Source: Spongisporangium articulatum (GTDB taxonomy: Bacteria > Actinomycetota > Actinomycetes > Actinomycetales > Kineosporiaceae). From it: 64,000 bases of DNA. The stretch lies in NCBI RefSeq assembly GCF_044465595.1, contig NZ_JBITLV010000001.1, positions 868,001 through 932,000 on the forward strand. Direction: 5' to 3'. The notes beneath the pieces are model-generated. The model ran no database searches. It saw nothing but the letters and a program-made list of their open reading frames with translations, and was not told where the DNA came from. Shown piece by piece: positions 57,573 to 64,000 of the stretch. Positions within the stretch are counted from its first letter, which is position 1; each line of letters starts with the position of its first letter. The position numbers and the translations under genes are program-made.

Positions 57573-57907
57573 CGCAGCTCACCGCTCTCCATGTGGGCGC
57601 GCAGGGCGTCGGCGGTCGGGTCGAACTCCCGGTCCGCCCAGCGGACGTAGTACATGGTGATCGCGAACGTCGAGACGAACTGCAGCAGGCCGAAGATCAG
57701 CCCCACGTTGATGTTGCCGAGCACCTTCGTGCCCATGAAGTCGGGCGCGAAGGCGGACAGGACGACGAACAGGAAGTACCAGACCAGGAACAGACCGGTG
57801 AGCGGGAAGACGAACCGCCGGAACCGGTTTCGCAACGTGGCGAACTCCTCGCTGGCCTGCACCTCCTCGTACGTCGTCCCGCTGGGGCGGGTCGGGTTGG
57901 TGGACAT
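57569..57907 (-). CDS. DUF485 membrane protein (YjcH-like)
   Basis: A 112-residue protein from ATG 57,907 (GGGAGGT). Residues about 18-95 match DUF485: 'FATLRNRFRRFVFPLTGLFLVWYFLFVVLSAF', 'GTKVLGNINVGLIFGLLQFVSTF', two membrane helices. It is the standard small partner of ActP. A Crp-like site lies about 42 bp upstream of its start. Confidence 0.9.
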   Translation of the reverse strand: MSTNPTRPSGTTYEEVQASEEFATLRNRFRRFVFPLTGLFLVWYFLFVVLSAFAPDFMGTKVLGNINVGLIFGLLQFVSTFAITMYYVRWADREFDPTADALRAHMESGELR

Positions 57908-57948
57908 CGTTGACCTCCCGAGGACCGGTGTCGGCCACGGCGAGACCG

Positions 57949-57966
57949 CAGTGACCCAGGTCACTG
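57949..57966. promoter_or_regulatory. Crp-type palindrome upstream of DUF485-actP
   Basis: CAGTGACCCAGGTCACTG is an 8-2-8 inverted repeat and contains GTGA-N6-TCAC (57,951-57,964), the core of the Crp consensus. It lies in the divergent gap between DUF485-actP and the GDPD gene. The window's own Crp is the likely ligand. Confidence 0.65.
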
Positions 57967-58151
57967 TCGCCCCGCGCCGGGCCTCGCCGGGAGGGGTGCT
58001 GCGCCCAGCGGTCGCACCCGCCGTCCACCCGGCCCCCGCCCTGCGACGAACGGCGCGAACCGGACGACGAGCGGTGAGCACTCAAGGGACGGCCGTACCG
58101 GGACGAGATCAAGAACCCTGACATCGAAGGTCCGACCCTGGAGACACCCCG

Positions 58152-59165
58152 ATGCTGACCGTCCCGCGGCCCCGCCGCTCGTCCGAGCTTCGACCGCCGG
58201 CCCCGGCGCCCGACCGCGCCCTCGAGGCGGCCCGGAACGTGGGCCCGGATGCGGTGACCCTCACGGGCCCCGTCGGCACGCGCTACGTCGGGGACGGCGG
58301 CCCGTACGTGATCGCGCACCGCGGCGGTGCCGCGCTGGCCCGGGAGAACACCCTGGCCGCGTTCGACCGGTCGTACGCGCTGGGTGTCCGGTATCTGGAG
58401 ACGGACGTGCGGATGACCTCGGACGGCGAGTGCGTCGCCGTCCACGACGCCACCCTCACCCGGGTCACCGGGGCCGAGGCCCGCGTCGACGAACTCACCC
58501 TGTCGGGCATCCGGCGCCTGGGCATCGGCGGCGACCGGGTGCTGCGGATCGCCGACCTGCTGGCCACGTTCGAGTCCGCGAAGTTCGTCTTCGACCTGAA
58601 GGACCCCAAGGCCTTGCCGCACCTCGTCGCCCTGCTGCACCGCGCGGGGGCCACCGACCGGGTCTGCCTGGCCGGCGCCCGCGACCGCTGGCTGCTGGCC
58701 GCGCGCGAGTTGGCCGGCCCGGCGCTGAACACGGCGCTCGGCTGGGAGGCCGTCGGCCGCCTGGTGATCGCGGCCAAGGCCGGCCGCCGCCCGGTGAACC
58801 TGCCGCCGGCCGAGTTCGTCCACCTGCCGCGCACTCTCGGCCGCCGCAAGCTGCTCACCCGGCGCGTGGTCGACATCGCCCACGACCTCGGCATGCGGGT
58901 CATGGCCTGGGACGTCGAGGACGCGGACGCCATGCACCAGATGCTGGACATCGGCGTCGACGGCCTGATCACCGACCGCCCCGACCTGGCCCGCGACGTC
59001 CTGGTCGAGCGTGACGCCTGGGTGGCCCCCACCGCGTGGCCCGCCCCCGAGAAGCCCGTCCAGGGCGCCGAGCAGGAGAAGCGCACCATGGCCCGAGCTC
59101 GCCGCCTGCTCAGTCGCGGGGTCGCGAGCCAGGGCGCCGCGAGCCAAGGCGTCGTCGCGCCCTGA
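58152..59165 (+). CDS. Glycerophosphodiester phosphodiesterase
   Basis: A 337-residue TIM-barrel enzyme from ATG 58,152. The catalytic motif is 'VIAHRGGAALARENTLAAF' with His56, followed by 'YLETDVRMTSDGECVAVHDATLTRVT', which holds the metal-binding Glu and Asp and second His. The C-terminal 'DGLITDRPDLARDVL' is typical. No signal peptide is seen, so it is probably cytosolic. Confidence 0.9.
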   Translation: MLTVPRPRRSSELRPPAPAPDRALEAARNVGPDAVTLTGPVGTRYVGDGGPYVIAHRGGAALARENTLAAFDRSYALGVRYLETDVRMTSDGECVAVHDATLTRVTGAEARVDELTLSGIRRLGIGGDRVLRIADLLATFESAKFVFDLKDPKALPHLVALLHRAGATDRVCLAGARDRWLLAARELAGPALNTALGWEAVGRLVIAAKAGRRPVNLPPAEFVHLPRTLGRRKLLTRRVVDIAHDLGMRVMAWDVEDADAMHQMLDIGVDGLITDRPDLARDVLVERDAWVAPTAWPAPEKPVQGAEQEKRTMARARRLLSRGVASQGAASQGVVAP

Positions 59166-59199
59166 ACCCGGCCCCACCGGCAGAGCCCGCGACCGGGCC

Positions 59200-60741
59200 T
59201 CAGGCGCCGGGGCCGGGCGATCCGAGCTGCAGCGACTCCGGAGCGTGCAGTCGCACCATGACCGGGGCGACGCCCCCGGGAGGCCGGGTGGCGAGCGAGA
59301 CCAGCACGGTGACGGCGAACGCGAGCGGCAGGGTCCACGCGGCGGGCAGCCCGAGCAGGGCGCCGGCCCACCCGCCGCCGACGGTGCCGCTCACGGTCAG
59401 CACCACCGCGGCGCCGGCGCTCAGCCCGCCGACGACCATCCCGGCGATCGCGCCGGCCCGGGTCAGCCGGCGCCACCAGATCCCCAGCACCAGCAACGGG
59501 CAGAACGTCGACGCGGCCAGCGCGAAGGCCAACCCCACCGTGTCGGCGAGCCCGGTGCGCACCTGCAGCAGCGAGGCCACGGCCGGCGGCACGACGGCCA
59601 GCACCGCCCCGACCCGGAACCCCCTGACGCTGCTGCGGAACCGGCCGCGCAACAGGTCCTGCGAGAGCACCCCGGCGACCGCGATCGTCAGCCCGCTGGA
59701 CGTCGACAGGAAGGCGGCGAACGCCCCCGCGGTCAGCAACGCCGAGACCAGGTCACCCCACGGCGCGCCGAGCATCCGCCCCGGCAGCAGCAGCACGACC
59801 ATCTCGCCGTGCGGCCCGCCGCCGAGCAGGTCGGCCGTGGCCAGGTCGGGTGCGTAGATCCGGCCGAGACCCGCGTACACGGGTGGGAACAGGTAGAACA
59901 GCCCGAGCAGGCCGACCACGACCAGGACCGTGCGCCGCGCGGCCCGTCCGTCGGGGTTCGTGTACAGCCGGACCAGCACGTGCGGCAGGCCCATCGTGCC
60001 GAACAGCAGGGCGACCAGCAGCGAATACGTCCGGTACAGAGGGTGTTCCGCGCCGGTCAGGGGGGACGTCCAGTCGGCGCCGCCGGCCTGCGTCGCGGAC
60101 GCCCCGCCGTCGGTGTGCCAGACCGCGAGCAGCAGGACGACGGGGGCCGCGATCGCCGTCAGCTTCAGCCAGTACTGGAAGGCCTGGACGAAGGTCAGCG
60201 AACGCATCCCGCCGGCGAGGACGTTGGCCAGGACGACGCCCAGCACCACGAGCGCTCCCAGCCACCGGGGTGCCCCGGTGGTCACCTGCAGGGCGCGTCC
60301 GGCCCCCAGCAGCTGGGGCAGCAGGTACAGCCAGCCGATCCCGACCACCAGCACCGAGGCCGTGCGCCGGACCGCGGTGGAGCGCAACCGGATCTGCGCG
60401 AAGTCCGGCAGCGTGTACGCGCCGGACCGGCGCAGCGGCGCCGCCACCAAAATCAGCAGGACCACGTACCCGGCCGTGTAACCGACCGCGTACCAGAGCA
60501 TGTCGGTGCCCGAGACGAAGATCAGCCCGGCGACCCCGAGGAAGCTGGCCCCCGACAGGTACTCACCGCCGATCGCCGAGGCGTTCCAGCGCGGCGTGAC
60601 CGCGCGCCCGGCGACGTAGAAGTCGGACGTCGTGCGCGACAGCCGGAAGCCCAGCGCGCCGACGCCCAGCGTGGCCAGGCACACGAACACCACCGCCAGC
60701 ACATACATCCACCGGTGCCCGGCCACGGCGTCGACCAGCAT
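59200..60741 (-). CDS. Second SSS-family cation/monocarboxylate symporter
   Basis: A 513-residue protein of about 13 membrane helices, related to ActP: 'SDFYVAGRAVTPRWNASAIGGEYLSGASFLGVAGLI', 'GTMGLPHVLVRLYTNPDGRAARR'. It lies 15 bp after a small membrane protein and the LytTR regulator on the same strand. In other actinobacteria, LytTR systems control such symporters. The substrate may be acetate, pyruvate or another small acid. Confidence 0.87.
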   Translation of the reverse strand: MLVDAVAGHRWMYVLAVVFVCLATLGVGALGFRLSRTTSDFYVAGRAVTPRWNASAIGGEYLSGASFLGVAGLIFVSGTDMLWYAVGYTAGYVVLLILVAAPLRRSGAYTLPDFAQIRLRSTAVRRTASVLVVGIGWLYLLPQLLGAGRALQVTTGAPRWLGALVVLGVVLANVLAGGMRSLTFVQAFQYWLKLTAIAAPVVLLLAVWHTDGGASATQAGGADWTSPLTGAEHPLYRTYSLLVALLFGTMGLPHVLVRLYTNPDGRAARRTVLVVVGLLGLFYLFPPVYAGLGRIYAPDLATADLLGGGPHGEMVVLLLPGRMLGAPWGDLVSALLTAGAFAAFLSTSSGLTIAVAGVLSQDLLRGRFRSSVRGFRVGAVLAVVPPAVASLLQVRTGLADTVGLAFALAASTFCPLLVLGIWWRRLTRAGAIAGMVVGGLSAGAAVVLTVSGTVGGGWAGALLGLPAAWTLPLAFAVTVLVSLATRPPGGVAPVMVRLHAPESLQLGSPGPGA

Positions 60742-60756
60742 GGTTGCGCGCGACCC

Positions 60757-61146
60757 TCAGCGCCGGCGCAGGAAGGCGACGAAGTCGCGCTCGACCCGTT
60801 CCGCCGTCCGCACGTGCCACCAGGCGGCCAGCAGCAGGACGGGGTAGACGGCCGCGCCGAGCAGCAGCCAGGCCACGGTGACCGGCCCGATCGGGTGGTC
60901 GGCGACCTGGGGCAGCAGCAGGAACAGCACCGGCAGGCCGCCCAGCCCGAGCAGGACGAGCGCGAGCAGGGCCAACCCGGCCCGCAGCTGGGAGCGCAGC
61001 AGGCCCGTCAGGTACAGCTCCCCGACGCCCGTCTGCTCGTCGATCTCGGCGGCGGCCCCCCGTCCGGGGGCGGGGTGGGCCCGGCGGCGCCCGGCCATCT
61101 GCGGGCTGGTCACCCGCACCCGCGGTGGTGGTTTCGGCTCCGTCAT
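60757..61146 (-). CDS. Small membrane partner of the symporter
   Basis: A 129-residue protein with a basic cytosolic start and two membrane helices (about 55-78 and 88-110), ending 'VERDFVAFLRRR'. It holds the place that DUF485 holds before actP, but its sequence is different. It is likely an accessory subunit. Confidence 0.7.
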   Translation of the reverse strand: MTEPKPPPRVRVTSPQMAGRRRAHPAPGRGAAAEIDEQTGVGELYLTGLLRSQLRAGLALLALVLLGLGGLPVLFLLLPQVADHPIGPVTVAWLLLGAAVYPVLLLAAWWHVRTAERVERDFVAFLRRR

Positions 61147-61161
61147 GAATTCGGCACGACG

Positions 61162-61926
61162 TCAGGCGGAGCGTTCGGTGCGGGTCTGCACGAGCTGCTC
61201 GCGCACGGCCCGCGCGTGACGGCGACTGACCGGCAGCGTGCGCCCCGACAGGGTCACCCAGAACCGGCCGGCGTCGGCGCCGAACTCCTCGACATGGGCG
61301 GCCGCCACCAGCGTGCTGCGGTGGATGCGCACGAAACCGGCTGCAGCCCAGCGCTCCTCGAGGGTCGACAGCGGGATGCGGAGCAGGTGGCTGGTCACCC
61401 GGCCCGGCCCGCGCACGTGCAGCCGGGCGTAGTCGCCCTGCGCCTCGACGTACAGCACCTGCGAGCGCCGGACGAACCGCGTGACCCCGGCCAGCTCGAC
61501 CGGGATCGTCTCGTCCGGCTCTGGCCGGTCGCCCGACGCCCCCGGCGTACCCGACTCGACCGCCCGCCGCACCGCCTCGGAGAGCCGATGCGCGCGAACC
61601 GGTTTCAGCAGGTAGTCGCAGGCCTGGAGGTCGAAGGCGTCGACCGCGTGCTGTTCGTAGGCGGTGACGAAGACCAGCTGGGGGCGGCTGGCGAAGCGGG
61701 CCAGCACCCGGGCCAGGTCGAGCCCGTCGAGCCCGGGCATCGCGATGTCGCAGAACACGACGTCCACGGGCTCGGCCTCGAGCTCCTTCAGCGCGGCGGC
61801 CGCGGAACCGGCCGTGCGCAGCGATCCGATCCGCGGGTCCTGCCGCAGCAGGAAGGCGAGTTCGTCGCGCGCGGGCGCCTCGTCGTCCACCACGAGGGTT
61901 CGCAGGGGCCCGGGCGTCGTCGCCAT
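61162..61926 (-). CDS. LytTR-family response regulator
   Basis: A 254-residue protein. The receiver domain has D14-D15, the phospho-acceptor Asp60 in 'VVFCDIAMPGLDG' and the Lys of 'LLKPVRA'. The LytTR domain (about 140-250) has 'VLYVEAQGDYARLHV', 'FVRIHRSTLVAAAHVEEF' and 'LPVSRRHARAVRE'. It is followed by the symporter genes, which it probably regulates. No sensor kinase is next to it in the window. Confidence 0.88.
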   Translation of the reverse strand: MATTPGPLRTLVVDDEAPARDELAFLLRQDPRIGSLRTAGSAAAALKELEAEPVDVVFCDIAMPGLDGLDLARVLARFASRPQLVFVTAYEQHAVDAFDLQACDYLLKPVRAHRLSEAVRRAVESGTPGASGDRPEPDETIPVELAGVTRFVRRSQVLYVEAQGDYARLHVRGPGRVTSHLLRIPLSTLEERWAAAGFVRIHRSTLVAAAHVEEFGADAGRFWVTLSGRTLPVSRRHARAVREQLVQTRTERSA

Positions 61927-62042
61927 GCCCTCGAGGGTAGGGCGTCGGCGGCGGGTCGGCCAGGCCCGGACCGCGCGAGCTCATACCGGGGAACGGGGCT
62001 GCTCACAGCCGCCCTCCAGCCGGGCCGCCCACCGTGAGGGCC

Positions 62043-62747
62043 ATGGTGAGCACCGCACGGCACAGGGTGTCGGCCCCGCTGGTCGGGCAGATCGTCCGGT
62101 TCGGGGCGATCGGGGTGGCCAGCACCGTGGCCTACGCCCTGCTCTACCTGGGCCTGCGCCGGTTGCTCGACCCGTTCTCGGCCAACGCGCTGGCCCTGCT
62201 GGTCACGGCCGTGGCGAACACGGCGGCCAACCGGCGGCTCACGTTCGGGGTGCGCGGGTCGGACGGGCTGGCCACCGACCACACCGTCGGGCTGCTGGCC
62301 TTCGGTACCGGCCTGGCGCTGACCAGCGGTTCGCTGGCCCTGCTGCATCTCGTCACCGACCCGGGCGCCGGGGTCGAGCTGGTGGTGCTGAGCGTCGCGA
62401 ACGTGGTGGCGACCGTCGTCCGGTTCGTGGCCCTGCGGTTCCGGCTGCACCGGCCCCGGCCGGGGCGGGGCGAGGCGGGGTCAGGCCTCGGGAGCGGTCA
62501 CCGGCAGCAGGCGCCGCAGGTCGTCGGCGGGCGTGCCGTGCAGGACGCTCCCGGCCAGCTGCCGCAGCCCGGTGCTCGACCCGTCGCGCTGGCGGACCTG
62601 GACCTCGATCCCGCCGCGCCGGCCGCGCAGGTCGGCCGAGTCGATGGAGGCGATGTCGATCCAGGTGCCGCCCCGGTAGGCGTGCGGTTCCTGGCCGATG
62701 GCGGCCACCAGCGCCTCGAGACGTTGCTCGGCGACGGCGGCCGGTGA
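62043..62747 (+). CDS. GtrA-like membrane protein, with run-on 3' end
   Basis: A 234-residue frame from ATG 62,043. Residues about 15-140 are a GtrA domain with four helices: 'IVRFGAIGVASTVAYALLYLGLRRLL', 'ALLVTAVANTAANRRLTFG', 'VVRFVALRFRL'. GtrA proteins flip polyprenyl-linked sugars. The last 95 residues lie antisense to the next gene by 267 bp and have no domain. The true end is likely near 62,480, so a lost stop or frameshift is suspected. Confidence 0.65.
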   Translation: MVSTARHRVSAPLVGQIVRFGAIGVASTVAYALLYLGLRRLLDPFSANALALLVTAVANTAANRRLTFGVRGSDGLATDHTVGLLAFGTGLALTSGSLALLHLVTDPGAGVELVVLSVANVVATVVRFVALRFRLHRPRPGRGEAGSGLGSGHRQQAPQVVGGRAVQDAPGQLPQPGARPVALADLDLDPAAPAAQVGRVDGGDVDPGAAPVGVRFLADGGHQRLETLLGDGGR

Positions 62748-64000
62748 GGTCTGGATGACGGACCCGACGCGCTGCCGGGTGCTGGGCGGCGGCACCGGCA
62801 CGATCAGCAGGCCCTGCGGGTAGATCAGCACGTCCGCGTCCTCGACGACGTCCGCCCCGGCCATCTCCGCGGTCACCTCGGCCGAGCAGATCGCGCTGGT
62901 CGGTTCCGAGCTGCGGGCGCTCAGCCGCCGGTCCATCTCGGCCCCGGCCGCGATCAGCCAGGACTTCAGCGTGGCCACGCCGTCGGGGTGCTGCGCGGCC
63001 CCCGCGACGACGGCGTCGCCGTCCCATTCGATCCAGCCGCCCCACGGGTCGCGGCGCTGAACCTGGTTGGGGCCCGACCAGTTCAGCTCGACGCGGGCCA
63101 GCCCGCGGGCGAACAGGGCGTCCTGGGCCAGGGCGGTGAGCGGCTCGATCATCCCGCCGGGCAGCCGCGGCCGGTCGGGCCGGGCCAGGGCGGCGAGCAC
63201 GCCGGTGAGTGACGGCTCGGCCTCCCCCGTGCCGATCTGACCGACGAAAGTCTCTGCGCGCCGGGCGATCAGGTTCGCGCCGACGACGTTGACGATCTGC
63301 TGCCAGTTACCGGCGGGCGCGTCCTCGAGCAGGATCGCCGCCTCGATCCGGTCGAGTGTGGCCGGGTCGTCGAGGAGGCCGACGTCGGCGGGTTCGGTGT
63401 AGGCCAGGCGGCCCTGGGGGCGTTGGGCGCGGGTGTCCGCGGCGGCGTACAGCTCGGGCGCCCGGTGCATCATGATCTCGTGCAGGCCCTCGGCCAGCCG
63501 GGGCCGGACGCCGGCCTCGGAGCCGAGCGGCAGGTACTCCTCGACCAGCACCTGCCAGCCGTACTGCACGGCCAGCAATCGGTAGGCCCCGGCGAGAATC
63601 CGCTCGGCGCCAAGGATCTCGCGGGCCAGCCGTTCGGCGTCAGTCGCCAGCCGCTCGTTCGGGCCGGCCGCCAGCCGGGTGTAGAGCGTCCGGTAGACCC
63701 CGAGCGCCGGGTCCGAGAACGGCTCCTTGCGGGCGGCGGCCGACTCCAGCCGGTTCCCGATCTCCTGCACCCGCAGCGCGTGGGCCGGGCCCTCTGCGGT
63801 GTGCTTGGCCAACTCCGTGCCGAGCACCGTGGCGAACTGCGCCCGATCGAGCTCGAGCAGCACCGGCAGGCCGAGCACCAGGTTGTATCCCGTGCGCGTC
63901 CGGTTCACGGTCACCACGGCCGACCCGTCGACCGCGAGCACCTCCGGCAGGTCCAGGTCGAGCCGCTCGGCGACGTCCTCGATCGCCGCCCAGGCCCGCT
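62481..64000 (-). CDS. M48-like metallopeptidase homologue, degenerate, 5' end outside window
   Basis: At least 505 residues; the frame is open to the window edge. 'NLVLGLPVLLELDRAQFATVLGTELAKHTAEGP' has the sequence context of the M48 active-site helix, but H-E-x-x-H is replaced by T-E-L-A-K-H. A separate H-E-I-M-M-H occurs about 120 residues later, out of the usual context, and is probably chance. The rest is helical with a C-terminal 'GGTWIDIASIDSADLRG' beta region. It may be a non-catalytic homologue. The start is not visible. Confidence 0.5.
   Translation of the reverse strand, partial: RAWAAIEDVAERLDLDLPEVLAVDGSAVVTVNRTRTGYNLVLGLPVLLELDRAQFATVLGTELAKHTAEGPAHALRVQEIGNRLESAAARKEPFSDPALGVYRTLYTRLAAGPNERLATDAERLAREILGAERILAGAYRLLAVQYGWQVLVEEYLPLGSEAGVRPRLAEGLHEIMMHRAPELYAAADTRAQRPQGRLAYTEPADVGLLDDPATLDRIEAAILLEDAPAGNWQQIVNVVGANLIARRAETFVGQIGTGEAEPSLTGVLAALARPDRPRLPGGMIEPLTALAQDALFARGLARVELNWSGPNQVQRRDPWGGWIEWDGDAVVAGAAQHPDGVATLKSWLIAAGAEMDRRLSARSSEPTSAICSAEVTAEMAGADVVEDADVLIYPQGLLIVPVPPPSTRQRVGSVIQTSPAAVAEQRLEALVAAIGQEPHAYRGGTWIDIASIDSADLRGRRGGIEVQVRQRDGSSTGLRQLAGSVLHGTPADDLRRLLPVTAPEA

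Noticed and set aside
59011..62037. A plus-strand open frame of more than 1,000 codons
   Set aside because: It lies antisense to the symporter, its partner and the LytTR gene, has shadow-type Arg/Pro/Gln composition and no domain. High GC makes such frames common.

Overview
The window is chromosomal DNA of a very GC-rich actinobacterium (Actinomycetota). The evidence is the WhiB protein, an F420-type luciferase-like oxidoreductase, SigE-family sigma factors, many GTG starts and GTGA/ATGA gene overlaps. The block from about 22.3 to 51 kb keeps much of the gene neighbourhood of Mycobacterium tuberculosis Rv3683-Rv3667: metallophosphoesterase, ponA2, whiB4-like, Get3-like ATPase pair, DUF4177, RidA, MBL hydrolase, crp, nth, nudix, marP, ephE-like, holin-like, acs. 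The genus cannot be fixed from sequence alone.

Region 1 (1-7.7 kb) holds ordinary chromosomal genes: a truncated SMI1/KNR4-like gene, a membrane alpha/beta hydrolase, a 2OG-Fe(II) oxygenase divergent from a cupin-type XRE regulator, an LLM oxidoreductase, a PAS/GAF/ANTAR regulator, a secreted lamin-tail protein, a DUF4262 protein and a lipoprotein.

Region 2 (7,720-22,238) is an integrated actinomycete conjugative element (AICE) of about 14.5 kb in the 3' end of tRNA-Pro(CGG). It is bounded by 48-bp perfect direct repeats. It carries matched putative integrase arm sites near both ends, an excisionase and tyrosine integrase, a Prim-Pol plus RepA-type helicase replication module, an FtsK/TraB-type DNA translocase, a SpdB-like DUF2637 protein, small membrane and zinc proteins, and a divergent control region with an inverted-repeat operator beside an unusual GntR-kinase fusion. 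Cargo sits at both ends: a HicA-HicB-DUF6941-like operon at the left, and a lower-GC, membrane-anchored protein with a possible PD-(D/E)xK core at the right. A CTAG-rich palindrome cluster downstream of traB is a candidate transfer or replication locus.

Region 3 (22.3-40.5 kb) is the conserved cell-envelope, redox and stress block, followed by an inserted CBS - ArsB/NhaD-like permease - NhaA operon.

Region 4 (40.6-48.8 kb) is the most unusual chromosomal part. It has three SigE-family sigma-factor genes, each translationally coupled to a paralogous membrane protein (cytoplasmic tail, TM, PD40-like extracytoplasmic domain, TM), plus two solo membrane paralogues that lack the cytoplasmic tail. 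All three sigma genes, and a vestigial fourth copy, share one promoter motif placed so that transcription would begin at or next to a GTG codon. Two related hairpins bracket this array.

Region 5 (48.8-64 kb) holds acs, an FAD sugar-lactone oxidase, a fold-III PLP enzyme, a PQ-loop protein, a b561-like protein and DUF4396 genes with a CsoR-like operator. It then has an actP/DUF485 acetate-uptake pair behind a Crp-like palindrome (crp is in the same window), a GDPD, a second SSS symporter with a LytTR regulator, a GtrA protein and the 3' part of a degenerate M48-like gene. A 19-bp motif recurs as tandem or inverted pairs between genes at three sites.
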